Source of the DNA: Isochrysis galbana
Lineage: Eukaryota > Haptophyta > Isochrysidales > Isochrysidaceae
DNA length: 64,000 nucleotides
Assembly (NCBI GenBank): GCA_018136815.1
Contig: CM030936.1
Span: 2,941,079-3,005,078, forward strand
Direction of reading: 5' to 3'
Below, in pieces: positions 31,975 to 42,656 of the stretch; the stretch's first letter is position 1; every line of letters begins with the position of its first letter. Under the pieces are notes generated by a model. That model was given only the letters and a program-made list of their open reading frames with translations. It searched no databases and was not told where the DNA came from. Position numbers and translations under genes: made by a program.

Positions 31975-32525
31975 AGACCATGCCGTCCGCCCGGTTGCGG
32001 TGCCAAAATAGCACAGCCGCTCTAGCCCTCGGTGATCGGTGACTGGTGGTTCACGTACGTAAGCGTCTTGAGTTTTGTGATACGTGATACTTTCTTGTCG
32101 TACACATTACACATATTGATATTGAAGTGAAAAACTACGAGTTTGAGTTTGACTTATGGTCCAGTGTGCATAGAACCACGCCTTGTGGACCCAATAATGA
32201 GTTGGCGTCAAACATTTTCTCGTCATTCCATGTTTGATGTTTGTGCCTCGCATGCTTGCTGAAGGGCCTCACTAAAAATATACCGCAGGGGGGATTGACT
32301 GTATATTTCGCGCACCGTCTTCGAAGGCCTGAAATTCGGTATTTTTCGAAAATTTCGCCGGAGAACTTCTCGGAGAACCCCCGAATTTTTTTGCTGACCC
32401 TGACCCATCCTACCGGAACCTATAGGGAGCTTATTTAGCCCTTCATTTACCCATAGTAGCTGTGGTGCCCTCCGCACCCCCACACCCCCACAGTGAGTGA
32501 GTGACCGGGCGACCGGGCTACGCAT
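31975..32525 (-). repeat. Long dispersed repeat, inverted partner of 2906-3365
   Basis: See the landmarks at 2906-3365; this copy has small insertions. No ORF of interest. Confidence 0.7.
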
Positions 32526-33560
32526 GGCGACGCGCCGCAGGGACGACGGAGAGGGAGAGGGGGGGGTTTGCCCCCCCCCCGATGGAGTGTAGTGGGACAC
32601 AGGCCCCGTTTACAGCAAACGAGTAGGGGGCTACGAAGCTACGGATGAGCGGGTAGCGCGCAGTTGACAAAAGAAAGTGTGGAAGCTCCAATTTTGGCGC
32701 TTCGGCAACAAGGAGTTACAGCCCGCTGGGCGTGTTCGTGAACGACAAGTGAACAGCGTGTCACACGGGACTGCAGCAGCGGTCCCAGGCTCTCGGGGTC
32801 AAGTCCTCCGTCTGCACGGCGTGCCAGCGGGTGCCAAGCCCAACGATTCCACGTTGCATCGTCTCATCGTCGCAGCGCACCAGAAACGGAGCCGCCAAAG
32901 AGATAAAAAGGCAGGAGCGGTTGCAGGTCTGTTGGCACACGGCCTCGAGTGGGAAAGGCAAGCGCGCTGGGTTCGGCGTGAGGTTTCGGGGTGGGGGGGC
33001 CTTCCGCCTGCGCGCGCCTTCTGAGGGCGCCTCGGCCTCTCCATTCTATCTTCCGCTCGGGCAGTTTCTGTTTGTCTCTAAGAGGCTCTCACGCAGGCAT
33101 GAGGAGAGGGGGAGGCGCCTCGTCCCGAAAGAGAACCGACCGACCCCCCCCCCCCTCCCCCTCCCCGCCCGCGTGCCCCTCCGCCTCCCCCCCCTTCCCC
33201 CCCCCCCCCCCTCCCCCCAAGCTTCTTTCTCCCAGAATCGGTAGCGCGGTAACAGTCCGCGGCTCATCGAGAGTGTGCTCCCTCCCCCCTCCCCCCCCTC
33301 CCCCCCCCCCTCCCCCCCCCCTCCCCCCCCCCCCCTTCCCCCCGCCCCTTCCCCCCCCGCCCCTCCCCCCTCCCGGGGGAGAGAGGAAGTCTTCGCGTCG
33401 AGGGGCGCGGGAGGAGCGCGCGGGGCCCTTACCCCCCCGGGATCTGCCAGTGAAGAGAGAGTGAGGGACAGGCAGCACGGGCGACCCCCTTCTCCCCCCT
33501 TCCCCCTCTTGCGGCCCCCCCCCCCTTCCTCTTCAAAGGCAGAGCAGGCGTGAGCGAGCG
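32526..33560. other. Upstream region of the RING-CH/FHA gene with long C-rich tracts
   Basis: From 33145 to 33375 and again at 33484-33530 the plus strand is almost pure C with T interruptions, ending 30 bp before the ATG at 33561. Similar tracts precede the Rieske and ascorbate peroxidase genes. The long ORFs here are Pro- or Gly-runs and not real genes. 32526-33140 shows nothing recognisable. Confidence 0.6.
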
Positions 33561-35106
33561 ATGGGCAGGGAGCGAGGATGGGTGAGCGTCTCCGTCCAGA
33601 CCTACCAATCCCAACGCAATTCCTCCCAGCGCATCCTGCAGCAAGACTACACAGTTGACGAGTCTGGCGCCACACTGAACGCCCTTGCCCGCAACAGCGA
33701 GGGTCGCGATCTTGAGGAGAATGGCGAGCAGGCCGGCCAGGCGGGATCGACCTCAATCCTTCTCAGAGACTGGAAGGTGGGTTGACCGCCTAATGTTCTT
33801 GCCCCGCTGCCGATCCCAGGTGTCAAAGTGGAAGGTACTCTGCCCATGAAAACCAAGCTGCTGACTCCACCCTTGCCCTCTTCAGCTGTCTGGCCGGCGC
33901 GCCTACATCCGGTTCGACAAGGAGGACAACAACTTCTGGTTCAGCCCTGTTGTCGACGAGAACCGTGCGACAAGCAGCACCCCTGGGTTTCCATGCTCAC
34001 GTGGCGACGTCTTCCTGAAGCTGGGCATGCGCGGAGCACGGATCATTCCTTGGCGGCTTCAGGAGGGCGACATTTTCCGACTGGGTCAGGCGTATGTCCT
34101 TGTGTCAAAGATTCGTTTCGAAGACGATGCTCAGACCCATGCTCAGCTTTTGCAAGAGGCTGCTGTCCCTGATTGCGAGGTGGAGGAGGCGGACACAGAT
34201 GTTGAGGAAGATGAGCCTGACCCCGATTCGCGTCGGCCTCAGTGTTACATTTGCTACGAGTCCGGCTGCAAGGGCAACCCGCTGCTGAACCTTTGCCAAT
34301 GTGCGGGCACAGTGAAATTCGTGCATCTTCAATGCCTCCAGCGATGGATGCAGCCTGAGGGCTCGAGCGCTGTCAACACTCACTGTCCGATCTGCAAGGC
34401 AAAGTATCCCGAATCTGCTCAAGCAATGATGATTAGTTCCCCCGCCATCATGCTCGAGTCGTGGTCTAACCACCGCACGCTGAAGCTTCGCCATTGGATT
34501 TCATTCAACCGGCATTCCACTGCAGCGCTGGGACGCTTCTCAGAGCACAACGACGTGTCGATTCCGGACCACTCCGTTTCTGGTGAGTCCCGCTAAGTCT
34601 TATCTCGCTCACTCACGACATGTCGCATGTTGAGCCTCCACCCCTGGATGCGCCGCTTGCCACTCTTTCTACTCATTTCACCCGCACTCATTTCTTTTCG
34701 TGCAGGAGAGCATGCCTTCATAATTCACCAAAATGGCCAATTTTGGCTGCACGATCGGGACTCGTCGAATGGCACTTTCATTCGACTTCGTGCACCTCTA
34801 AAGCTCACATTTGGCGAGCCTCTCCAGATGAAGATGGGCAAGTCTCTCCTCTCTCTGCAGGCTAAGCGCACGCGCTGGTCCAGAATTCGCCACAAGCTGC
34901 TTTCGCTTAGCTTCAGCGGTGACACTCGAAATGACACCGATCCCGACCGTGCTGAGCGCATGGACCGGGAACGTGTCTCAGATCTCGCTGAGAGAGCCTC
35001 CCTAGAGTCACTTGGGATTCAGAGCAATTTCACGAGCTTTGAGGATTTTCCAGGGCCGCCGACCCGTGAGCGATCGCGTGTGCTGACGGTGGCAATGGAT
35101 GAGTAG
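33561..35106 (+). CDS. RING-CH (MARCH-type) zinc finger plus FHA domain protein
   Basis: Three exons: 33561-33776, 33886-34582, 34706-35106; GT-AG introns of 109 and 123 bp; 437 aa. Residues 192-242 form a C4HC3 RING-CH finger (CYICYE, CQCAGTVKFVHLQCLQRWM, HCPICKAKYP; Cys192/195, 209/211, His219, Cys222, 239/242), the domain of MARCH-type ubiquitin ligases. Residues about 285-335 form an FHA domain: GRFSEHNDVSIPDHSVSGEH and DRDSSNGTFIRL, with the conserved GR, SxxH and NGT. The intron splits the Gly codon inside the SGEH loop, so splicing is needed for an intact domain. No membrane segment, unlike most MARCH proteins. It may be a ligase that reads phosphothreonine; this is inference. An acidic linker lies at 167-185. 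Confidence 0.88.
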
Positions 35107-35139
35107 TCGAGCAGATTGCATTCTTGTGCTGCAGCCGCC

Positions 35140-35480
35140 CACGTTTGGAAGGTTCGATTGATCTTGGTCAACATGTCGCCCGCTCTCCTTGCTCGTTCGC
35201 GGCGTACTCTTCAAAGCATTGAAGGCTCTGCAACTCGCCACGCGCGCTTGCTTACCTGGCCGAATCCATCCTCCTTGATCTCCCGCGCGTCGTATCCCTC
35301 GTAGAGCTTTCTCTTGACATGCGGTTCCATGTTGTACCCTTGCCTTCTCTGAGACGCCGATCGCGGATCGAGGTGGCAATTGTATTGGGATAAGGCCAAG
35401 CAAAAGACTCGTTCAGTGTTGATGCACTTGAGGTCCTTCCCGCCGTGGTCCACGGCGGTATACTTTGTTTGCGCTGCTGT
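35140..35480 (-). CDS. Possible small spliced gene, antisense downstream of the FHA gene
   Basis: On the minus strand one frame reads KYTAVDHGGKDLKCINTE, then after a possible splice NMEPHVKRKLYEGYDAREIK and EDGFGQ, followed by a good GTAAGC donor (complement, near 35254) and, after an AG, SLQCFEEYAANEQGERATC and a stop near 35175. The composition looks like a real small protein and the donor is strong, but I cannot find a first exon with an ATG. An alternative frame with an ATG at 35524 is Ser/Arg-rich and less convincing. Family unknown. Confidence 0.3.
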
Positions 35481-35784
35481 CTCAGCAATCCATCCACTTC
35501 ATTTGTCACTGCCAATCTATCCATACTAGCGTTGTCCCCGTGACCGATGTAAAAAAAAACTTTCTATTGTTGGTTTTGAGGCGTGGAGTGTGGGATGTAA
35601 AAAAATCTGTAAATTCATGGCTACTTCACGCGATGAACACCCACAGACACACCGGACCTCAGGTGCCCGGCGCCCAGCGCAAGGAAGAAAAACGAAATAA
35701 CCGATGGCGCAAGAGGAAGCAGGAGAGTGCTAATAAGCCATCGGGGACCGGTACACACCGTCTGCCACTGGAAACCTACTACAC
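35481..35784. other. Intergenic, no recognisable feature
   Basis: Nothing supported beyond an A-run at 35551-35559. Confidence 0.35.
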
Positions 35785-35925
35785 CCAGCCCCTAGGTAGA
35801 GCACGAGGGGACGAGCCGCAAGGCAGGTGGAGGGGTGACAAGTGACAAAGGAAGCGGGCGTGGCTGCAGGGAGGCTGTGCAGGGTCGCGCGCGCGGCGAA
35901 ATTATTAAGAAGTTTTTTTACCACA
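35785..35925 (-). repeat. Short interspersed repeat, inverted copy
   Basis: The reverse complement reads TAAAAAAACTT, TTTCGCCGCGCG, CCACGCCCGCTTCC, then CTCGTGCTCTACCTAGGGGC, the same order as the copies at 36336 and 41826. Confidence 0.65.
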
Positions 35926-36065
35926 CCTACCCCTCGTTGCCAAAAGTTTGACGTTCTCTATTTTGAATACTATTTTTGGAAAGTGCCGGCTGGACTCCCG
36001 CTTTCATCGGGCTGATCCGACACATCTGGCCTAGCCACTATGCGGGCTGCCACAGGGCTCCCACA

Positions 36066-36195
36066 GAATAAAAGAAATTCCAACTGGGAAGATGCGCACC
36101 TGCACTGAGCCGCTGGCCGATGCTGCACGCCGACGGAGGTGAAGACGCAGGTGAAGATGTCCCTGCAGGCCCTGCAGAGATCCCGGCAGAGCCCG
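36066..36195 (+). repeat. Dispersed repeat, CTGGGAAGATGCGCACCTG family, copy 2
   Basis: Differs from copy 1 (2406-2545) by only a few substitutions over about 115 bp. Confidence 0.75.
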
Positions 36196-36335
36196 GGGGC
36201 GGGCGGGCGGGTCATCTGAGCGCCCCGGCTTGCATTCATGGTCATGTCTGGGTCCTAGGCTCTAGGCTCCTTCAGACCGCGAAGGGGTAGCGTTGCGCAC
36301 TCCCGGGGTTGCTGTTGCTGGAGTGCTGCAGCGAC

Positions 36336-36471
36336 AAAAAAAACCTTTTAATATTCTCGCCTCACTCGTGGCACTCTGTCACTTTACTCGTAGTCACGCC
36401 CCCTTCCCTTCCTCACCCTCATTTCCCGCCTTGCGGCAACTCCCCTCGTGCTCTAATTAGGGGCTCGGGAC
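36336..36471 (+). repeat. Short interspersed repeat, complete copy
   Basis: About 135 bp: AAAAAAAACCTTTTAATATT, CGCCTC...CGTGGC, CACGCCCCCTTCCCTTCC, CCGCCTTGCGGCAACTCC and CTCGTGCTCTAATTAGGGGC. Four copies in the window on both strands. No clear polymerase III boxes, so SINE or MITE status is open. Confidence 0.7.
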
Positions 36472-36473
36472 CT

Positions 36474-36588
36474 ACTGAATTTGGGGACTGTATTTCACTA
36501 TATTTGTATTTGTACGAAGGCCAAATACAGACTGTATTTACTGTAGTAGTATTTGCACTCTCCCCCACTGTATTTCCCATCTAGCATC
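36474..36588. mobile_element. Probable eroded member of the CCTAGATG MITE group
   Basis: The right end GTATTTCCCATCTAG and repeated TGTATTT / AAATACA words match the 61236-61418 MITE; GAAGGCCAAATACA is shared. The left end is degraded (CCTACTGAATTT) and no clean target duplication is seen. Confidence 0.5.
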
Positions 36589-37023
36589 TAGGCTCGTGGC
36601 AGTACGCAACCGCATCTCGCACTTCCTGCAGCGCGCGCGCTCGGTCCAGGGCGCGGGCATCGCGGGCCTGGACTGTGTAGTGCCCCTTGGGCACCTTGGA
36701 GCGTGCGGGGGGCTCGGATTGGGCCTTGGGAGCCATGGCAAAGGGCAGGGGCCGTTGCACGAAGCGAATGCCTCTACTTTACTCTTCTCTAAAGCATGTG
36801 TTTCTTGTTTCTTCTCTCCTCTAAAGTAGAAAGTAGATGTGAGTGAACACACGTCTTGGCGTGCTGGCGGCTGGCGGCTACCCTTAGCCTTGTCTGCGGC
36901 GACCACAGGGGCGGCCCACTGCCCCCCCCCCCCCCCCCCCAGCTCTACCCTCTTCTCCCCCCCCCCCCCCCTCGCCCGCCCGCCTCACGCCTCCCCCTCT
37001 CCCCTCCCCCCCCGCGCTCTGCG
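36589..37023. other. Rieske gene upstream region with C-tract
   Basis: 36921-37016 is C-rich with short T or G interruptions and ends a few bases before the start codon. Nothing else recognised. Confidence 0.5.
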
Positions 37024-37977
37024 ATGCTGAGCCGATCCGCTCTGCTGCGGACCCCGCTGCTCAGGGGGGCTACGATGCCATTCCGTGCGGCCACAACGCG
37101 CGGACTGCGCGTCTCAGCACCCGCCGAGCAGTCCGATATCACTCAGCGCTTCCCTGGCAGTGGTGCCGTCACCACCATTGACCCAAGCAAGTTTGTTGAC
37201 GGTGAAAGCCTGGCTGCGCATCAAGCTCGCGTCAGGCACGACAACCCTGCGAACCGGACGTTCAACTATGCGATGATTGGTTCGCGCTGCCGCCCATCCC
37301 TTGATTCCTCGTCGCCCATGCGCTCTGCCAACCACGCAACCTGCCGCAATATCGTCGTGACCGTTCCCCCCCCCCCCCCTTTCCGCACCCTCCCCCAGGC
37401 GGTGCAAAGTTCATCGGTGCGAGCGCGTGGCGCCTCTGCCTCATCAAGTTCTTGGCTCAGATGAATCCTGCCGCCGACGTGCTTGCCCTCGCCTCACTAG
37501 AGGTTGACATTGGCAAGCTGCAAGAGGGAGACTGCATTACTGTGAAATGGCGAGGCAAGCCCGTGTTCATCCGCTATCGTTCTGGTACGCTCAACCTCAT
37601 CGCCATCATCAGCACCTTGCTCATGAATGTCACTTTCACTCACATGAATAGTATTGACGTTGTGCCTCATGATGCCACTTTGCATGTGCGCAGAGAGCGA
37701 GATTTCCGAGGCTGCAAGTGTTGACATGCGCGAGCTTCGCGATCCTGAGAATGACTTGGACCGCTGTCAGAAGCCAGAGTATCTGGTCTTAATTGGGGTG
37801 TGTACTCACCTAGGCTGTGTCCCGATCAACAATGCGGGTGACTACAGTGGCTGGTTCTGCCCTTGCCATGGGTCACACTACGATGTCTCCGGCCGCATTC
37901 GTAAGGGTCCAGCGCCGCTCAACATGGAGGTTCCTCCATACTCATACATTGAGGACACAAAGCTCCTCATTGGTTAG
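37024..37977 (+). CDS. UQCRFS1: Rieske iron-sulfur subunit of mitochondrial cytochrome bc1 complex
   Basis: Three exons: 37024-37279, 37399-37584, 37694-37977; GT-AG introns of 119 and 109 bp; 241 aa. The N-terminus [20 protein letters not shown] is rich in Arg, Ser and Leu without acids, fitting a mitochondrial targeting peptide. The transmembrane helix is around residues 86-107 ([20 protein letters not shown]), followed by the hinge and [16 protein letters not shown]. The 2Fe-2S ligands are Cys184 and His186 in CTHLGC and Cys203 and His206 in CPCHGSH, with Cys189/Cys205 for the disulfide. It transfers electrons from ubiquinol to cytochrome c1 in complex III. The first intron ends in a very long C-tract. 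All family blocks are intact. Confidence 0.96.
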
Positions 37978-38394
37978 ATGAGCTACCAGGACCGCGAGGC
38001 AGGTGATCGCTTCGATGAATTCTGTTGAATGCCTCAGCGTTGCCGCCTGGATTAAGCTAGCACAATTTTGGGCGCGCCTTAATTTCTGTTCCTGGCAAGC
38101 GCAAAATTTAACAGATCAGTTTCTAACTGTGGCAAGCGCACGATAGGGTGCCCCATCCGATGGTAGGGCCCATTTTCGCACGATCAGTATCGATGCCCGT
38201 AATTCAAGCCTTCTGCAACCTGCATTGACACTGGCATATTGCCAGGGTGGGGTCACACCAAGCGTTGCATGGCAATGGTTGCTGAGCTAGCGAAAAAAGA
38301 TAGTAGTATAATAATAATCGGTCCATGTTGGACAATGCGTTGGGCTATGAGTGAGCTAACTTGAATTGGTCTCGTCAGAACTAACTTTATAGTC
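37978..38394. other. Intergenic, no recognisable feature
   Basis: 3' flank of the Rieske gene; nothing supported. Confidence 0.4.
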
Positions 38395-38810
38395 AGTTGC
38401 CATGGAGCGCGCCGCCGCCCGCCCCCCTCTCCTTCGGGCCCCCCTCTCCTTCGGGCCCCCCGCCGAGTGCGGCCCTCCGGCCCCGGCCCCAGCGCCCCAG
38501 CCCCCACGCCAGCATGGAGCAGTCGCTGTCGAAGCGGCCGCGTCCACCCGCCGAGGCCGAGCAGGTGCGTGCGACTCCGGTCGCGCCACACGGCCCGTGG
38601 CCCCGGCCACACCACACATGGCAGCCATGCTGGTCCCCCCCATGGGGGACAGCAGGCTGCGGGTACCACTACCACTACCACCCTAGTAGCGTCAGGCTGC
38701 TCATGCAGCCACTCGTCCACTGTCCACTGGGCATGCCTTATGGCAGAGGGCGAGCGATTAAATCTGAGAATGTAATGTACACAGGATGCATTGCCCACCG
38801 ACCGTAACGG
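38395..38810. repeat. GC-rich repeat related to 24010-24245
   Basis: Contains GGTGCGTGCGACTCCGGTCG, GGGCCCGTGG-like text, CCCCATGGGGG and a short ACTACCACTACCACC microsatellite. The start CATGGAGCGCGC also opens GC-rich blocks at 46998 and 54098. Confidence 0.5.
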
Positions 38811-38940
38811 TAACGAGCCTTCATGCAATGCCCACCGACCACCGACCGTAACGAACCTTCATGCAAGCTCAATGCGCAATGCGGCGGCACTCAGAAGTCG
38901 AATAGACCCCCGCACCCCAGCCACCAGCCACGTCCATGCT

Positions 38941-39565
38941 GTAGGGCGGTCAAACAGGGGCTTTTTAACTACTAGTAAGGGTTGGGCTGCATTTTTTGAC
39001 CGCGGCGCGATGCCCAATAAAAAAACCTCCAGGGGGGCTACCTGACGCCCTTGCAGGCCACCTGGGTGGGGACCTGAAGAGGGGCCGCAGGCGCGCGCCA
39101 TGGGCCCCCGCCGCAGGGAAGAGAGGAGGAAAAGGGAAGAGGAAGGGGAGGGGAGAGCTGCGAGCTCTCCCCTCCGGCAGAAACGTGTCTTCTCGCCCCG
39201 TTTGGGTAAGAGAAGACGGGGGCGCCAGAGCCACGAGGGAAGGGGCGCGGCTCGTCGCGGCCACTCGCTCGGGCGAGGGAGATTAGCGCTCTAGGCCCCT
39301 AAACTCACGAGTGCCCCCCCCCCTTGCGTTGTTTTACCCGAAAGGGGTTTTCCCCCAGCGTGGCCTCGAGGAGAGGGTGTGCTGGGGTGCGCAGGGTCGG
39401 TGCATGCACTGGGGGGAGGACAAATAATATCGAGGGGAGGGGGCAGTGCGCAGTGCCCCCTCCCCCCTCCCCCCGGTACCACTCGGACACCTGGCTCGTC
39501 AGGCATGGCGGGATTCCGGGACTGAAAAGTTGTGTCCAATTAGCTAGTGGGGTTGGCTAGGATAT
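38941..39565 (+). repeat. TAGGGCGG end plus long GC-rich repeat A, copy 2
   Basis: 38942-39050 equals 21453-21565; 39060-39565 equals 15000-15500. The two families are therefore joined here, whereas at 14.6-15.5 kb repeat A has another left neighbour. It ends GGATATAACATTAATAATTT. Confidence 0.75.
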
Positions 39566-39713
39566 AACATTAATAATTTTAATTTAGGTCCACGGCCGCA
39601 TGTGCGGTAAGAATATTATAAAATTTTTTTTACTCCTCACGAAACTACGGACGACAGTATACTAGAGAACTCATTCACACACGTATCCTCTCGCTCTCGC
39701 GCCGCGCCGCCGG

Positions 39714-40808
39714 ATGGTCGAGCTCGGACTGGCGGCTCTGCGCGGGGGGGGACGGCTCGAGCGGCGCGGCGAGCTCGTGCGGCTGAGCGAGGCGTTGCGC
39801 TCGGCTGGATGGGTCTGCTTACCCCTCTCCGATGCACCTGCCACCGCCGCTGCTATCAGCTCCTGCCAGGCTGCTGCAGCCGACTTCTTTGCACGCCCAC
39901 TGGACGAGCGAGCCCGCTACAATTCGAGTGCAGCCGACTGCGCCCTAGGGCTGACATACTTGCCGCCGGGCGGCGAGCCCGTCTACAGTGCGTCCGCCTC
40001 AGCCCAGCGCGTCCATTCCCTCAACTGCCAGGCCAGCCTCACGCCGGATGAGGTCGATGCGCTGCTCCCCTTGACCATGTCTGAGACGGACCGGATGCTT
40101 GCGCGTGAGTACCATGCGTGGCCGCGAGGCGAGCTGGCTCTGCCAGAGTTGGAGGGGGCCTCCGGAGCGCTGAGAGCAGCGTTGGCCACGGAGATTTGCG
40201 AGCCACTGATGCGAGCGCTCAGCCTGCTGCTGGGCTTGCCGGAAGACCACTTGACAAGGCGATGCTCGATGCGCCACTCCGATAACACTTCATTGTTGCG
40301 CTTGCTGGAATACCCGCCGTTGCCTGAAGCACGAGCCACCTCGCCCGACGCGAATGAGTGGGGCGTCTCGGAGCACACTGACTTTGAGCTGTTTAGCCTG
40401 ATCCACCAAGACATGGAAGGTCTTCAGCTTCAGACCCGATCGGGCACATGGACAGCGGCTGGTGTAGGCCACAATGTCCTCATCATGATTGTAGGCGACA
40501 TGCTGGAGCGGCTATCGGCGGGCTATTTCCGCGCAACCCCGCACCGAGTGCAGCCCACCCCTGCAAAGGTACCCTCTCCCCGTCGATCGCTTGTCTTCTT
40601 CCAGGCCTTCGACGAGGACGAGCCAGTGAGAGGGGTGGAGCCATCACAGTGCCATGGGCCACATGGGCACGCATTCGCCGAATACCTTAGGGGGCTTGGA
40701 GGAGCGGGAGATGGAGAGCAATTCATGCACGCGATCACACAGCGGCAGTGGACAGAGCACCGTGAGCTACCCGCTCTGGAGCGCGCGAAGCGCATGGCCA
40801 AGACCTGA
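39714..40808 (+). CDS. 2-oxoglutarate/Fe(II)-dependent dioxygenase (IPNS-like)
   Basis: Single-exon gene, 364 aa, ATG at 39714. The N-terminal part has the DIOX_N pattern (LSEALRSAGWVCLPL, AAAADFFARPLDERARY). The double-stranded beta-helix core carries the iron ligands His221 and Asp223 in SEHTDFELFSLIHQD and His277 in FRATPHRVQP, and the 2-oxoglutarate-binding Arg-x-Ser in PRRSLVFFQAF (Arg290, Ser292). Length and order match the isopenicillin N synthase / gibberellin oxidase-type superfamily in plants, algae and fungi; the substrate cannot be told. No targeting signal is evident. It lies alone, between repeat A and unassigned DNA. Confidence 0.92.
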   Translation: MVELGLAALRGGGRLERRGELVRLSEALRSAGWVCLPLSDAPATAAAISSCQAAAADFFARPLDERARYNSSAADCALGLTYLPPGGEPVYSASASAQRVHSLNCQASLTPDEVDALLPLTMSETDRMLAREYHAWPRGELALPELEGASGALRAALATEICEPLMRALSLLLGLPEDHLTRRCSMRHSDNTSLLRLLEYPPLPEARATSPDANEWGVSEHTDFELFSLIHQDMEGLQLQTRSGTWTAAGVGHNVLIMIVGDMLERLSAGYFRATPHRVQPTPAKVPSPRRSLVFFQAFDEDEPVRGVEPSQCHGPHGHAFAEYLRGLGGAGDGEQFMHAITQRQWTEHRELPALERAKRMAKT

Positions 40809-41825
40809 GGCAAGGACTAGCTCGAATCGATCTATCTACTTCGTCATTTCGCCCCGCTCCTAGGTAGACTGTAGCAACGGCGATGAACCCCATTGAGATC
40901 TCTGTCTCATCTCATATCCCTTCATAGGATCGAGCTCGTCTAGGATTGCCAGGAGACTGCATGTATGTGCATATAGAAATCTTTGACGCCATAGGATCAA
41001 GCTCGTCTAGGCAGCGAGAGCGGGCGGCGGCGCGCGCTCCATGACCCTATCGTTTTAACGATAGTTGTAATGTGTACACGAAAGTATCACGTATCACAAC
41101 ACTCAAGACGCTTACGTACGTGAACCACCAGTCACCGATCACCAGATAGTTCCAGATCGTTCACTATTGCTATCTTGATAGATACTAATAGCACCCCAGC
41201 GCTATCTTGATAGATATAGATAGCTGAAAAGACGGGTAGATAGGTAGATATCTAGAATCTAGATATCTGGCTATCTTATTCAACTCCTTAGCGAGGAGCG
41301 ACTGGGGCGAGGGACGGGGGCGACAGAGGCCAACAGGGTACCAATCCCACTAGTCCGACAACAATCCGAGACACGTACACTCGACTCTCACCCAACATTC
41401 CTCCACACTAACGTATCTTTCCCCACTTGGGCGGGGAAGACACAGAAGGAAGGAAACAAGGAAAAGAAAGCCGACCAGAGAGCGACGATGCGACGGAAGA
41501 GCCGACGGCGAACGGCGGTTACCGCGAACGAGTAGGTAGAAAGTAAGGAGGGAATCTTCGTGCGTAAACCGAAAGGGGCAAGAGGATAGGCTTCGCGCGG
41601 GGGAAAAGTCCGCAGCGACGAACACCTACGACGAGGGCGAGAGCGAGCGCGGGGGAACGACAGCAAGGAGGGACCAAAGGCAGAGCAAGGCCCAAGGTGC
41701 GAAGGAGCGAAACAGGAGCGAGACAGGCCACAAAGGGGCGCGACGGCAAGGAGCGAGGGCGAGTTACGAGTGAAGAGTTCTACAAGTTACCAGTAAAACT
41801 CCGCGGCAAACAAGATCGATTGAGC
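40809..41825. other. Intergenic with repeat fragments
   Basis: CCATAGGATCRAGCTCGTCTAGG occurs at about 40923 and 40990. 41070-41140 is a fragment of the 2906-3365 repeat. 41160-41285 is full of CTATCTTGATAGAT / AGATATCTAG palindromes. 41340-41800 read on the minus strand is TCG-rich and resembles the TCG repeats at 30.4 kb, possibly LTR debris. No gene supported. Confidence 0.45.
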
Positions 41826-41962
41826 ACAAAGAAAAAAAAACCTTTTAAAATTTTCGCCTCGCGCGTGGCCATGGGTTTAACTACTGTAGCCACGCCCATT
41901 TTCCCTTCCTCTCCCTCACTTCCCGCCTTGCGGCGACTCCCCTCGTGCTCTACTTAGGGGCC
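41826..41962 (+). repeat. Short interspersed repeat, complete copy
   Basis: AAAAAAAAACCTTTTAAAAT, CGCCTCGCGCGTGGC, CACGCCCATTTTCCC, then CTCGTGCTCTACTTAGGGGC. Confidence 0.7.
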
Positions 41963-42656
41963 CAGGTTGCGGGGGGGGCGGGGTCGGGCGGGGTGTACCG
42001 GCCCCCGGTGTTCTGTTCTCGCCTTCCTCCTGTGCCTCCGGGTGGCCAGTTGAAACTGTCTTGCGGACGCTGTTGTCTCGTTGTTGGTGAGTTGTCTTTC
42101 GCTTGTCGCGCTGTCGTTTTCGCGTGTGTTTTGTTCGGGGGGGGGGGGAGATGTGTTCCGGCCTCAGGCCAGTCTTTCGGCGAGGCCGAGTGCTGTCGCC
42201 ACGAGGCCGAGGTCTTGTCGTTCATCTGGAGCTTGCCCTTGTCGTCTTCTGTGAATATGGGTGTGCTGAGCTCTGACGGTTTTTTAATTTTAGGTTTTCT
42301 GCCCCGGGCCGCCGTGCGGGTGCGCACTAGGCGATGGGCGTCTAGTCGGGCAAGTCCTCTCACCAGGATAGTGAACCTTGTCAGTGTGGATTCTAGAGTA
42401 GGTATGTAATGATACTCGTATGACTCCAATTCCACTCTGTAAAAGTCTCTTATTATGTATCTCCAGGCTATTATGTATAGAGCTTTTAGGCTGTCGGGGG
42501 TGGTCGCGTTCGGGTATGCAAATAGCCTATCCTTTGTTTTCTGCTTTCTTGACCTATTTGCGTCCGGGGTAGGGGTAGGCCAAAATATCCACGATTTTTC
42601 GCCCAAATATCCATGGGGGATATCTCGGATATATCTCAAAGTTCAGCCCAAATATC
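41963..42656 (-). mobile_element. LINE 3' region
   Basis: Minus-strand sequence downstream of the reverse transcriptase, with KTKDRLFAYPNATTPDSLKA shared with the fragment at 14255-14520. Between it and the reverse transcriptase is a short AT-rich run of CCCAAATATC words (42590-42665). Confidence 0.55.

Noticed and set aside
33046-33756. Long minus-strand ORF upstream of the RING-CH/FHA gene
   Set aside because: It is a Gly/Arg run produced by the C-tracts on the other strand and overlaps a real exon.
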